64,000 nt of DNA from Peltaster fructicola (taxonomy: Eukaryota; Ascomycota; Dothideomycetes): assembly GCA_001592805.2 (NCBI GenBank), contig CP051141.1:2852001-2916000 (forward strand), read 5' to 3'. How positions within the stretch are numbered: position 1 is the first letter of the stretch; each line of letters starts with the position of its first letter. Below, piece by piece: positions 1-11,810 of this stretch. Made by a program: the position numbers and the translations under genes. The notes under the pieces are model-generated. The model worked only from the letters and a program-made list of their open reading frames with translations. It ran no database searches and was not told the origin of the DNA.

Positions 1-1201
1 TAAGCTTCAGAGTCGGGAGACTCGTTAAGGCCTCAATCTCAAGGATGTGATCCACCAGCACGGCTCTGGACCCTTGAACCTCTTCCACTGCGCAACGGAC
101 TCAAGCTGAACGTATCATCGATCGACGATCATCTGCCGGCTCTTGGGAAGGGAACAACCTCCTGCTAAGTCTTATGCTGGCATGCTCGAAATGTGTGAGG
201 CATAGGTGTACAGGGCCGTGGTATGCCTCTCCCTGTGGCGCCGAACGATAAGTGGCTTCGATGGATGCAATGAGATCATGTAATCATTGTGATCAGTACT
301 TCGTAGCAATATCGAATCATCTCTCTTATCACTGAGTGTCCGGAAAATATCTACTGTGCCATAGTGGTATCATCATGGAGGCTGGCGTTACCAGCATCGT
401 TCTTCGTCTTGTCGTTCATCAGCCAGGCTGAGCTTGGCGAGCAGTCGTCGGTACTGATCTGAAAGGTTAAAGTAGTGCTGACATACGCTTGTCACTAGAC
501 AATCTCTGTGTCAGATGTGTGGCTGCACTGTTGCTCTTCTCGGGCAGAGTATACGCTACATCGATGTCGACGTCGTGCGCTGCCGCAACTAGCACTACCA
601 CTGAGGACACTGCTCTCCTAGAAGTGCAGTGTCATGAAGCTCTCGTGTGTGGTAGCACACCCTTGCGCCGGTACTGTCGTTCAATAGTCAGAATGTTTGC
701 TGAGCTTGAGGATTGCTTGGCGCTGAGTTGTGTACGAACGATAGGTTAGTACATGCTGATACCAGCGATGTATCAGGCGTGCTCCAAGCCTCGGATCTCT
801 GCATACATGACCCGGTGGTAGAGCCCTTCTGTCTCCATGCTGCGTTAGTGAGGATGATGAAATCCTTGGCCGCAGCTTGACACATGTCCGCTGTCATGAT
901 GAGAGAGTTCGAGGTCCAGTACGAGGGACTTGTATGTTGCAGGTCATTCAGGTGAGTTCTGTTCCTTCTAGATGTAGAGGGTCTGCGTCCACGAGATCAC
1001 TGCGACGGATAATCTTGCACTACGCCGACTCTTACAGGGTGAGAATCTGTGTATAATATGATATTTCATCTCGGTACGGACTGAAGTAAACGCACGCTCG
1101 CTGACAATCATCGAAGCATTACCAAAACACTGTCCACCATGACTGTGTCTCGGACTCTCACCCACGACATCTCGCTCAACAACTCTTTCAACGCTCAGGC
1201 T
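1..1201. other. Left-edge stretch with no gene resolved
   Basis: No family is recognisable on either strand. Short open frames near 489-749 and 688-897 lack any domain, intron context or convincing start. The right part is the downstream flank of the minus-strand gene that ends at 1202. Confidence 0.5.
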
Positions 1202-1864
1202 CTACTGCACCTTCGATCCACAGTTGTGACAGAAAGCACCAGTGGTCTGGTGCTCGCAATTGCTGCAGAAGTGAGTTGCTCCAGTGACAGGTGCCATCTC
1301 AATGTTGGTACCAGTCTTCTCAGCCTGAGGAGCAGTACCAGTAGCGACCTGCGTTGGCTGCGCCGTTGGGTTGCTCTGCTGGTAGTTGTACTGGCTTGGC
1401 TGCTGGGTAGCGTATGTGCTCTGGTATTGTTGACCTTGTCCAAGTGGGAGACGATACCTGGCATTTGATTAGTACTGCGCCGCATGGAATGTTCAAGTGG
1501 TGACATACCAGCTAGTGAACCGCAGAATGAGCAGAACGAGCCATGGAATGAAGAGCAAGCAGGCAATGATGACCAGAGCTACACCAGCCCAATACTGGCT
1601 GTTTGCACCGCAACCCGTATAGTAGCCGCTGTAGTAAGTGTTGCCAACAAAGTAACCGCTGACATATCTACAGTTTTGATTACTGAATGAAGAGCCAATG
1701 ACAGCGCCTCCAATGATGTACTGAACGAAATGTCAGCATGAATCGAAGTTATGAAGCGATAAACTTACGAGGACAATGCCAATGACCGTAACAGAGATAA
1801 AAGACCACCTCCACCTCTTCTGTCGCTGAAGTCTTGCGGTGGTACTGTCTTGAACGTCTGCCAT
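1202..1864 (-). CDS. Small two-helix membrane protein with C-terminal zinc ribbon
   Basis: Three exons (1769-1864, 1509-1720, 1202-1457) joined by GT-AG introns of 48 and 51 bp give an unbroken 187-residue protein; the phases (0 and 2) fit exactly. It starts MADVQDSTTARLQ, followed by a basic-aromatic stretch and a first hydrophobic helix (about residues 21-40), a Cys/Tyr/Gly-rich loop, and a second helix (about 72-95). A Gln/Asn/Ser/Thr-rich linker follows. The protein ends in a four-cysteine zinc ribbon, CSNC-x9-CHNCGSKVQ. The ribbon is probably cytosolic; topology is inferred. The architecture resembles uncharacterised small membrane zinc-ribbon proteins of filamentous fungi; I cannot name a function. 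The start is the only ATG leading into helix 1, and splicing is supported by consensus donors GTAAGT and GTATGT. Confidence 0.72.
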
Positions 1865-3569
1865 TGTGAGTGAGGTTATATTATGTGCAGAGAGCTTTGA
1901 TGAGAGACGAAAGTGAAGTGCTGATGCAGAAAGGCTGCTGCAGAGGCAGAGCTCACGCCTTTATTGCTGCTTTTCTGGCGCTTACCCAACAACAGCATGC
2001 CTCAGTGCATGTGCTGCGCCCTGGTCCACATCCATAGATGCTCTGTACATTGATTGATCGCTGCAGAATGCCTGAGTGCAATCGATGTTTGAAACAGGGT
2101 CTGGTCGCTACATTTAGACCACTTTACAAGCCATGGCTGCGCTAAGGTCACAGCACGAGCCAAGCCGAGACGAGCTGTCAGACGGAGCGACTGCTATACA
2201 GTGTTGGTGACTGCGAAGGAATGCTCCAGGTTTGTATCCTGGCCCGCAAAGGATGACCTCTTGTTTCGCAGCTCTTTTGATGTATCGCTCTACTCTTGCT
2301 CTTGCTGGGGTTATGGGAATATGCTCGCGATGTGGAACGTGGTGAGGCTGAGCTGGTACCAAGCTCGGAAGCTGCAGCGTACAGTCTTCGCTTGAAGAGG
2401 GATTGCCAAGACGCCCAGACACAGTAGATCGGCCAGGTTTCATGGAGGGAAAAGCTTGCTGCTGCTGCTGGAGGCGCTGTGAGCTCCGTGGCTCATCCTG
2501 CACGACAATGCAAAGTGATAGTGCGTGACCGGTGAGCTGTGAGTCGTGCCCAATCAAAGTATGACAGGTAGAGCCGGCGAGTTGATTTCGTCGCTAGCAG
2601 TAGAGCGAGGCGCAAGGCTGTAGAAGTCTAAATTGAGCACGCCTGTGCAGTGGGCGCAAGGAAGAGAGTTCATTTTAGCAGACGAAGTCTTCGCCTATTG
2701 GCGTCGCTTGGCTGTCTCGCACGGAAAGTTCGCTGGACCGTGCTGCGACGATCCCAGCCATCGACCTCACTTCGTCAGGCCATCGCAGCAGCAGCAACAC
2801 GCTTTGCACAGTCACTAGCCTTCGTTACCATCCGTTACGACACGACGATAGCTTGCGATGGGCTGTCTGTGTTATGATCAATGCATTCTTGCCGCGTTGC
2901 TGACGTGCGACAACGTGCCGAGAGCGATGGAGAGGTCAAGGACGACAGCAAACAGGAGATGGAGCCTCCGAAGGTGTGATCAACGATGTTTGTACTCCAT
3001 ACTTACTCAGCTATGGAGTCTCAACACACCTCAGGAGTTCTGCTGTTCTCGTCGACCTTCACCAGCACCAACCTTATGGCCGATGAAGGTCTCGGTAGAG
3101 GTGGTACCTCGACTTTTGTTGACTATGGCGCTCACTACCACTGACGTCCATCGGGCTGGTCTGACCTCCGACATAGATCTCAGAAGTATTGTCTTGTTCA
3201 GTCAGAGCACTGCAGTCAATGCTGTAAGGCATGACTGTGTGGTGACCGTACACTGGAAGCGCTGGGAGCATCTCATCATGATCTGTGTCGTTGAGTGCTA
3301 CCATTACCGACGCAAGAGCATCTTGTGGCTGCTGACAAAGGCCAGCTGCATAAGTTGGCTTTCGAAGTTCCTGTGGTTGGTTTAGCGAATGTCGGTACTC
3401 ACAGGCTGGTGACAGGGAGAGCAGACGCATCCTTGATCAAATGCACGGGTTGGTCATGATGTGCATCCACGGGTCAAACGCTGCAAAGCCGAAGCTCCAG
3501 CAGTAAGACCGGGTTGCTTGAGAGCTGAAAACTGATTCATCATGCAAGGAGAGAACCGCTATGGTCGTG
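1865..3569. other. Intergenic, possible outlying exons of the mini-exon locus
   Basis: No family is recognisable. Minus-strand splice-donor-like sites occur near 3002 and 3397, so the mini-exon array to the right may extend into this stretch, but I cannot join exons in a consistent frame. A glutamine-rich frame at 2114-2557 (minus) has no other support. Confidence 0.3.
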
Positions 3570-6110
3570 TTGGAGGATGTACTCACCGAGGTATGTGCTT
3601 CTTAGACACTCTTTGCTGAGTTCAAAGCTCGGTATCGAAGCTGGCAATGAGTGGCTCACTTGTCAGTGCGATGCTGCAGCTGGAGTCGATGAAATCGACA
3701 AGTCTTCTTGTGGTGTGCGATCAAGATGTCGACGAAACTGTGGTACAGTCAGCGAGCTCTTGTACAGAAAGCGCTATGATGGAGTGACGGAGGCATGATC
3801 AGACAAGTCGCAGGGCTATTTGCAGTTTGGTCTCGCCATGAAGCCGACCTGGTTTCTTCACGACGAGCCTCAGCAGAGCTGAGTTCCGAAGAAGACCCCA
3901 AGGATCGACTGTAGGTGTCCGTGTTGAAAACAAATCATCAGAAGATTCGCAGCTCTTGAAGATGCTGCTGACTGGCGATGGGACTGTTCACTCACCAAGG
4001 TATGTTCTTCCAGCTCTTTCTTGTCGTTGGCCATGTCTCTTGTGCTTGTTCTGCGTACCCGCCCTCTCCAATGCACAACAACCCTGTGATGCTTGTCAGC
4101 TCTGAACTGAGGTGCATGTGGCAAGATGTTTAGGAAGAAGTCTTCAGACAGCCGCGTGTGCGTCACAGTCATGCAGATGATCTTTTCTTGGTGTTTAACA
4201 TCATGTAACAGCGAAGGAGGGTGGATACGCTTACCTGGCTGTTCTGGTTGAGCTGTGTCATGTAAGTCCTGTGTGTAAGAGTCAGCAAGAGTCTTGCAAC
4301 GAGCTGACGATATGCGCAGTTGAAGGTGTCTCAGATGTTCACCAAATAGCATCATTGCCTCTAGTTCAGGATGCTCTTGTCATTGCAGTAGACAGGGTTG
4401 TAATCATGAATGGAAAGGAGGTTGTGCAGAGCAGGACTTACCTGGTGAACGATATTGTGGTCGAGGTATGTTACGAACCTCCCTATGTGTGGAAGTCAGC
4501 ATAATTCCTCGAAGCGAGCTAACAATATGTGCAGGTGGTTGGTATTTCAGACTGTTCTCGTTTGCATCATGGCCTCTAGCTCAGAATGCTCTCTTGTCAC
4601 ATTGCAGACAAAGGATATCATCGTTTGGTGGCAGGAACTTGTGCAGGCAGACTTACCATGAGTAATCCTGTTGGCTGACTTCCACAGTGACCACACCGAC
4701 AAGATGCCAGATCCAATGGACAATGACTGAGACCGCTTTCCACTGCCTGGAGATGAGGTTAGCATCTGGTCTCAACGAGTAATGAACGTCGTCGCTTTTA
4801 GACGCCCTCAGAGTTATCTTAGTGTGACTTTCGGCTTACGACAGAGTCGATCCGCAACTATCAGCTTGATTTTGTTCATCATTGGGCAACTGGAGGCAAC
4901 AGGAGTACTTACCTGTGTACAGGTTGTTGGCGGACTGCTTGCAAGACCTGTGAGAACGTCAGCATCAGTTCGACACCAGCAAGCATCGAAGCGAGGGAAG
5001 ATGGTGCGCTCAGATGAATGGATGACTTTTGTCAATCAATGATCATGGTATTGACCACCCTCGTTCAGCTAGGACAGCATGTGATCATCGATCTGGCTAT
5101 GCAAAGACAGCAGAAAAGCTTACCTCAAGCATAGTGGTCTTGCTTCCAGCCTTCTTGTGAAGGATCGCTGCTGCTGCACTGCTAACACGTCAGCATTTGT
5201 TCAAGATGAGCGAGCTCAGAACAGTGAGAGGAGATGGAATCAGTGGTAATATTCTGTTGTTTGAAGGCATCGACGTAGGTCTCATAAGGAATGCGTATGG
5301 TATTCATCATAGCTGAAAAGAACCAAGAGAGCTTACCTTGAGCAGTTCCGCGGACTTCTTTGCAGCCTTGTCGTCGGGCAGTGCTGCTGTATACCTGCAA
5401 GACCAGTCAGCATCCATTCGAAGCAAGCGGGACATTGCAGAAGAGTGAAGGAATGTCAGTTCAGTGAGGAGATTGTCATCCACGGTTGAGCAAGGTCATA
5501 CAACGACCAAGCTCTCAGATGATTAGCATATGGTCATCATCGATGCGTGCGGGATGGAAGACAACTCACCTCGAGCATTGTGGACTTCTTGCCAGCCTGT
5601 TCTTGTGCGTTGCAGGCTTGGGCACTCTCCTGGACACCGCCAGTCGTTGCTCCAAGATTGTTATGGTTCTTATCAGTCTCCTTGCTTCTTTCACGTCGCT
5701 GGACGCAGCCAACAACACTCTCAGGTCATGTACACCTGGCTAGGGCTTCCGCAGAGCTTGCGAACTCATATTTCTGCCTCACAGGCATACTTGGAGAACT
5801 TGAGGGAGCTCCTGAGCGGAACCCTTGCGTAGCTGGCCGCGAAAGGTCAGTATCGATGCCTATTCTGGTGGCAGAATACTTACAATCAAGTGGTAGGTCT
5901 TTCATACATCTCTCGACAGCCAAGCAGGCTTTCTCATTGCTGGTGATTCTTTGTGGTCAGTAGTAGTGCTTACTACGGTGGCATAGGTACTTACTGTCAA
6001 GCATGAGTCTTGTTACTCACGTTATGACAGCAAGACACGTCTTGCTATCGTGTTGGACGTTCATGGTCAGTCGTAATGCTTTCTGTTGATGCTCGATGTA
6101 CTTACCTTCC
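3570..6110 (-). repeat. Tandem array of about 210-255 bp exon-intron units
   Basis: Read on the minus strand, strong donors (GTAAGY or GTGAGT) recur at about 6103, 5563, 5333, 5120, 4909, 4656, 4437, 4229, 3993 and 3580, mostly 208-254 bp apart. Most are preceded by a short exon-like stretch and upstream by a branch-like TGCTGAC or GCTAAC. Several exon ends are clearly related in translation: AGKKSTMLE, AGSKTTMLE, AAKKSAELLK, KQSANNLYT, NDKKELEEHTL. Differences between the first two are largely at third codon positions, which suggests past protein-level selection. Two 143-bp segments (4300-4442 and 4515-4657) are diverged direct copies 215 bp apart. Two of the best-defined exons are 58 bp, so frame does not carry simply from unit to unit. 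It is either an intron-rich gene I cannot assemble, a non-coding spliced RNA or a decayed array. Confidence 0.5.
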
Positions 6111-9100
6111 TAGACTGGCTTTGACGTGCGTGCCAAGGCCGGCGACGAATGCGAGACCACAACGTCGAGCTCAAATAAATGCAAAGATCTGGCTACCCAT
6201 GCTCATCGTTAGTCAAGGCTGAAAGAGAGCTCGAGAGTGTCAACAAACCGATCTCGACAAAACAACATCAGCTTGCTCAAGGCTGCCTTGTCTCGCCCGA
6301 AGAGACACAGGGAACGACGAGGACGCCGGTCTGAGTGCTTACGAACACTCTCATCGTTACGAATAACGCTCAGAGCTCTTGTTGCTCAACTGGCAGAGCA
6401 AAGATAAAGCAGTGAGAAAAGTGAAGCGTGTTGGAGGGTGGAAGAACGCGTGTGTTGTGAGGCAGCTTTTGACCCTGTGATACGAAAGTCACCCCTCTTG
6501 GCACTGGGTCTGGGCGAGGTCACCATGCCAGCCAACAAGCAGCATCTCCCTCAGCAACACGGCAGGAACTCAATACAAGCACTATACAACATCCCAAAGA
6601 ACAACCACAAGCAAGCAACCCATTTAAGCAGGCCAACATGATCGACACAGACGTCTTCCTCGTGCTCTTGTCGTTAAGGGAGTCTGAGCCCCGTACAGTG
6701 GCAGCAAAGGAAGGATTTCAGCCTTCTCGCAAGCACAGCGTACGTGTCACGGCTTGAAAAGAGGAGCAATCAATTGACATTCATGTAGCTCTCCGAAAAG
6801 CTCATTGATGGGTTACATAGTGCTGCTGCCATGCAGCTCCAGCGTTTGCGTACCCAACACGCATACAACAACCTTCTCTTCAACCAGCCACGTACTTGGG
6901 CAACCTTGTCTGCCGCACGCGGAGGCTACAGCCAGTGATCAAGTTGCTGAAGCGTTGTGTTGACTGGGTGGTGGACTCATACAAATTGCACGATATCGCT
7001 CACGTTCACAAGGGCAGGGCACATAAAAGGTTAAAAGGAGTATAAAATGTCCAATCTCTATCTGCTATTCCAGTGCTTCAAGCTCTTGGCATATATTTGT
7101 CCTCGCTCATGCAATCCATCAGAGCGTCGGGCCTGTACAGGCTGAAGCTATGAATCGACAGTAAAGCTTGTCTGAGCATGCTGTCCATGATCACATACTC
7201 GCGAAGTATCTCTGAAAGCGCATTTACACGTAGTATAAGCAGTCTCGACTAACTTCGTGTGTCGATAGCATGCTATCGAGGCTGCTGTAGAAGCCTTGCG
7301 GTCCGTTATTCTTGCATTCCTCGACGCTGCCGGGATCTGCCAATGAGCCAACTCTTATAGCTCAATGTTCCACAGCGGTCCTCTGACCAAGAGAAACGCG
7401 AGTCGTTGCAGTGTGAGCATATGATACGGCCCATTCTAACGTTACCACCGTTGTCGATCAGAATCGCATGGAGAGCTTGGCAGCGGCGATGGTCCCTCTC
7501 ATATATGTGAGCACTGAACAGCCTCTTCTCGAAGCTGTATCGTGGGAGGAGGATCTGACGTAAGGATGTTCGTGTTGTGCTCCTACTCGTTCCGATGAGC
7601 AGGTCCAGTTGTCGGTGTTGTTGGCCCTGAGCCACGATCGCTGCGGTCGTGATGAGACGGCCTGCCTATCACCAAGATCCTGTTGCCGACAGTGAACCGA
7701 CAGAGCACAGCCGGTCTTCTAGCTCTGCTCTGTTGATTTATCCTGCGAGCTGCGAGCTGCACTCGACACGATGTCGGGGTTGAGCACTTCCTCTGTCTTC
7801 GCGAAGGCAAGTTGACGCCTAGGTCTTGTATACACGGTTGTCAGTCGTGGATATATTTGTGCATCTCCTCGTTGTTGTGCCAGTCGTCTTGTTGACAAAC
7901 TGCTCGCCATGTCTTACAACGATTGGTGGTATCGCCAATATCGCACCTATCGTGCTCGCCTTGCTAAGTGGCAACACCTGTCTTTCGTCAGTCAGCTGTG
8001 TCGACGTTGCCTTGCTATTGTTGCCAATCTAGTCTCAGTGTCGAATTGTTATACTGCTTACTTACCGTGCGATGTCTTCTTCTGCTGTTCACCACCGTGT
8101 AGTCTCGTGATCTTCTTGCAGAAATACGGTAGACGCTCTTGCGACCATGTTGACATGTCTGCTAGGAGATGTCGTTGTTGTCATCTGCTGCACTTGGTGT
8201 CTGTCCTGTAGACTTGTGTTTCCGCGACGCGGCGAGCTGCCTGTTCTGCGATATGTGTATCGTGTAGTGTAGAAGCTCTACGAACAGGAGCTAAGTGACC
8301 GTCAGTGTCGTGGTACTGTTCTGTTTGCTTGCCGCTGCTCTCGCTCGGCGCTGCCTTGTGACTCTGTAGTCCTGCGTCGGCGCGATGTTGCTGCTATCGT
8401 GCTGTGCAACAGCTCAGGTGGTACTGTCTGCCGTTGTCAGCATTGGTACCGTTGGAAGTGGTCAAGATTGCCTTGCTTCTCTCGCAGGCTACCGCTGTCA
8501 GTCTGAGATGTCCTTCACGCTCCGCAAGCTCAACGTCGTTCGTGCTTGCTGCCGTCTTGCTGTGTAGTGTTCTATCTGGCCTTACTACTGGTACTCACGA
8601 ATGATCGCCGCGGTCGGTGGCGTAAGATTTCCTGGCGATGGTGCTGAGCTCGCTGTCGCTCTCATGCCCAGTGAATTGAACAGTCTTGCTTCCAAAAGAC
8701 TCCTTAGTGCTAAGAAGATTCTGACTTCTGTCGACCTCCCTGTGTAACGTGCTCGTAGGACAGCAAGGTCGATACTTCACACCGTTGTCTATGTCATAGG
8801 CCTTGCCGACGCGGTGGTTCGAACCAAGGGGCAGCGGACACTTCTCGGCATACATACACGATGAATCGATGCCCTGCACGCAACACACCTCCTATCTGGA
8901 TGATTCGCGGCTGAGAATGTAGCCTCTGATCAGGAGATCATTTTGGTCTGTTCAGATCTTTTTTTGGGCGTGTTTCCATGGATGCACTGAAGTGCGAAGG
9001 AATTTGCCTTCGAAGCCAGCATGGCGCACCTGGAGAGGTTCTGGAGCTGTTCTCCATACTTCCTCTCCTACTTTCTCTATCCCCGACCAATGCAGCAAAA

Positions 9101-11810
9101 CGCAGCAGTGACAGGGAGATGGTGCTGTGGCCTTCGGGAGGTATGGTAGTAAAAGAACGTGCAACATACAAGGAAGTAGGTGCTGCAGGAGAAAAGACAA
9201 AAAATTGACGCCTTTATTTATCGCCCTGCGCGTCCGGGCCTTCTTTTATGTCAGTATCTGTTTTTGAAGATTTGTCTTCGCACCGCTAGTCCAATCCAGT
9301 CCAGAGGGAGTCCAGAGGCGCGGCAGCAGACAGCAGCAGCAGCAGACAGCAGTTAGTAGCTAAGCTTCTTGTCAGTGCAGTGTGAGGTAGGCCGTAGCGG
9401 TTGCAAACCATTCCGCCATCCCACCCCGATACTGAAACAGCATTCTCTTGGGTATATGAATCACCATCACGACTGCTGAACCCCTCCACAATGAGTGCAC
9501 ACCATCGTGTACACTCCAAATTATTTCTCTTACAACAGCTTGCGCCGAGGATGCATCAACCATCAAGACTGAACAGCTATCAGTAGGCCGGCTCTATGCT
9601 TGCATCGATGAGACTGACAGCGACGGGCTGTCCATGATGAGGTCCGCGACTTCCAGGCGTCAGAGCATTTGACCTGGCTCGACAGTACCTTCGCTCTGTC
9701 GCGATGATTCCAGTCGACAGCGATACTAACGATGTGCGAGCTGCGACATCTCGTGAGAACGCTCCTGATTATACATTCGACCAGAAGCAACTTGCTCTGG
9801 GACAACCGGTTGATGCAATGAGCAGCGCTGAGCCAGTTCACAAACATTAGAGTCGACCGCAAAGGCCTGCCAGCAATGTGCGTGCAGTACCCAACGCACT
9901 GCGAGCGTGTTGGACACCAGCAGACTAGGTCATATACTTCTGACAGGTCCACAGCCTTCGTGATCGACAGCCGATAGCCATTCAAAGGCTGCTTGACGAG
10001 TGCCGCGGAGCCAGCCAGCGTGAGTGGATAGCATGATCGACAGTACAGCATGCGGCTCTGGCCAGATGCGCGTGGCGACAAGCATGAGCAGCACCTAGTC
10101 GTAGTAACAACGACTTCGTGCGTACCGGCAGCACCAGTATAGCAAGCATAACTGCAGCAGCTACACAATCTGACTGGCTTGTTGGACGAGCCCGACAGCG
10201 GTGGCATCGAGCAATCCAGCAACACAGCAACGACATCTGACCAGAGCCTCGCCTACACATTATCATTGTGCTTGTCCTGTACGACTCTTCGACAAGGCCA
10301 GTGAGCTGAGAGAGTAGCCTTTGTTCCACCTACCACGATCCGGTACAACAACGCTAGGAGCGTAGAAGCTTGGCAGCCATGAATGCTGCGCGAAATGGAC
10401 TGCCGATGAGGCTGATCGCTGGGCGTATGTCGCAAGAGATGACACAAGAGGAGTTGGGAGAGTTGACGACGACAGTGAATGAGGCTGGCCAAGCTGTGCT
10501 CGCATCAGCATGACACTATACCGACCTAGACATCAGGTGCAGTAAGCTTCATGTCGAAGACAATGCAGCAGCAGCAGGTGCCATGTGTTCAACCTCGCAT
10601 GAGCATGGAACTGAGCTGGGTAGCCCTCATTCGTCCACAGGTGCACAAGGTTGACGAGCACAGCTGACCAGGCTTGCTGGTGATGGATGGCAGGTATGTT
10701 GCATCAGTCCCAGCGTCTTCTTGATTGCGTGGTCGTAGCTCTCTGGCCTGGCACAGATGAGCTTGATCATGGAGCTCGTCAGACTAAGCGTCTTCGTCTA
10801 TGCACCAAAGCAGCCGGGCCTGCCATCGACGTCCAAAAAGCGGATCTCAAGTGGATAGCAGCAGGCATGCTAGCACTACGGGGGTGCCGCAGTTCAGATT
10901 GAGTGAAGCCCGAATAGATGTGTCTAGAGGACATCCGTCATCCTGAGACCATGAGGAATCGATTCGACTGCTGACCACCAACAGCAAGCGTGTCGTGGAT
11001 CTCATTGCCGTTGAGGCTTGGGCGTATCGACGGCCAGGATAGAGGGTAATCCGTTGAAGCAAACCACCAATGCGAGCGCAAGAACGATTCTTTGGGAGGT
11101 CAAGACTGTGCGACTATTGAAGATCTCAGTGGTGTTGACCAGGTCTTCGTTGTCGCAGCGATGTGCATCAGTCGTATCAGCGTCCAACACTGACAGACCG
11201 TGGCGATCTCCGGCGACCTTGATCTGCAGCACCACAAGCCGGTCTGACCAATTGTCGAAGAGCCGTCAGCATGGCTGGAGGACGGATCTATCGATCATGA
11301 AAGACGAATCCGATGCCATGAGACCAAGCTTGCTGCGCACAAGACTATGCAAGCAGCGCAATCCCAGCAGCAGCCAATTCATCGCTAGACTACTCTATCG
11401 CATCGACTGCTGACATTGCGATGGTTGCTTGGATGGTTTTCGATGGGTGCGAGCTGTTTTGACGTTTGCTATCAAGCAAGTCCAGAAGCAAAAGATCGGA
11501 TGAAGTGAAGTCGAGACAAGGCTGTAGACTAGCAAACTCAACCAGCCAATCTTCTTTCAGCTGGACCGACACCAGTACAGTAGTGCGGCGTATGCTGTGG
11601 AGCATTCACTGCACTGCCAGCATCACGACATAAGACGGCGGCCCATGATGGCGCATGATCAGCGTTGACTCACGAAATCTCTGCATGGCGGCCATGTGAA
11701 TCATCAGCCATGCTCCGTCTGTATCATCACTCGGCCTCACTTCTGAGACAGACTTACACGGACTTTCAACCAGCTGGCTAGAAACCCTCAAACCTCATTG
11801 CGCGACAAGG
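6111..11810. other. Gene-poor stretch
   Basis: No protein family is recognisable on either strand over 5.7 kb. Open frames here, including one of 220 codons at 9563-10225 (minus), lack domains and have irregular Cys/Ser/Arg-rich composition. About 7,800-8,600 the plus strand is strikingly G+T-rich, with recurring GTCGTTGTTGTC-like words and minus-strand donor-like sites near 8065 and 8590. A short CAG-type tract lies at about 9321-9352. A GGTTCGAACC string near 8815 does not sit in a tRNA fold. Confidence 0.4.

Noticed and set aside
8805-8835. GGTTCGAACC resembling a tRNA B box
   Set aside because: The flanking bases cannot pair into a T stem and no A box or acceptor stem lies upstream.
9563-10225. 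A 220-codon minus-strand open frame
   Set aside because: Irregular Cys/Ser/Arg-rich translation, no domain, no splice context; likely chance.
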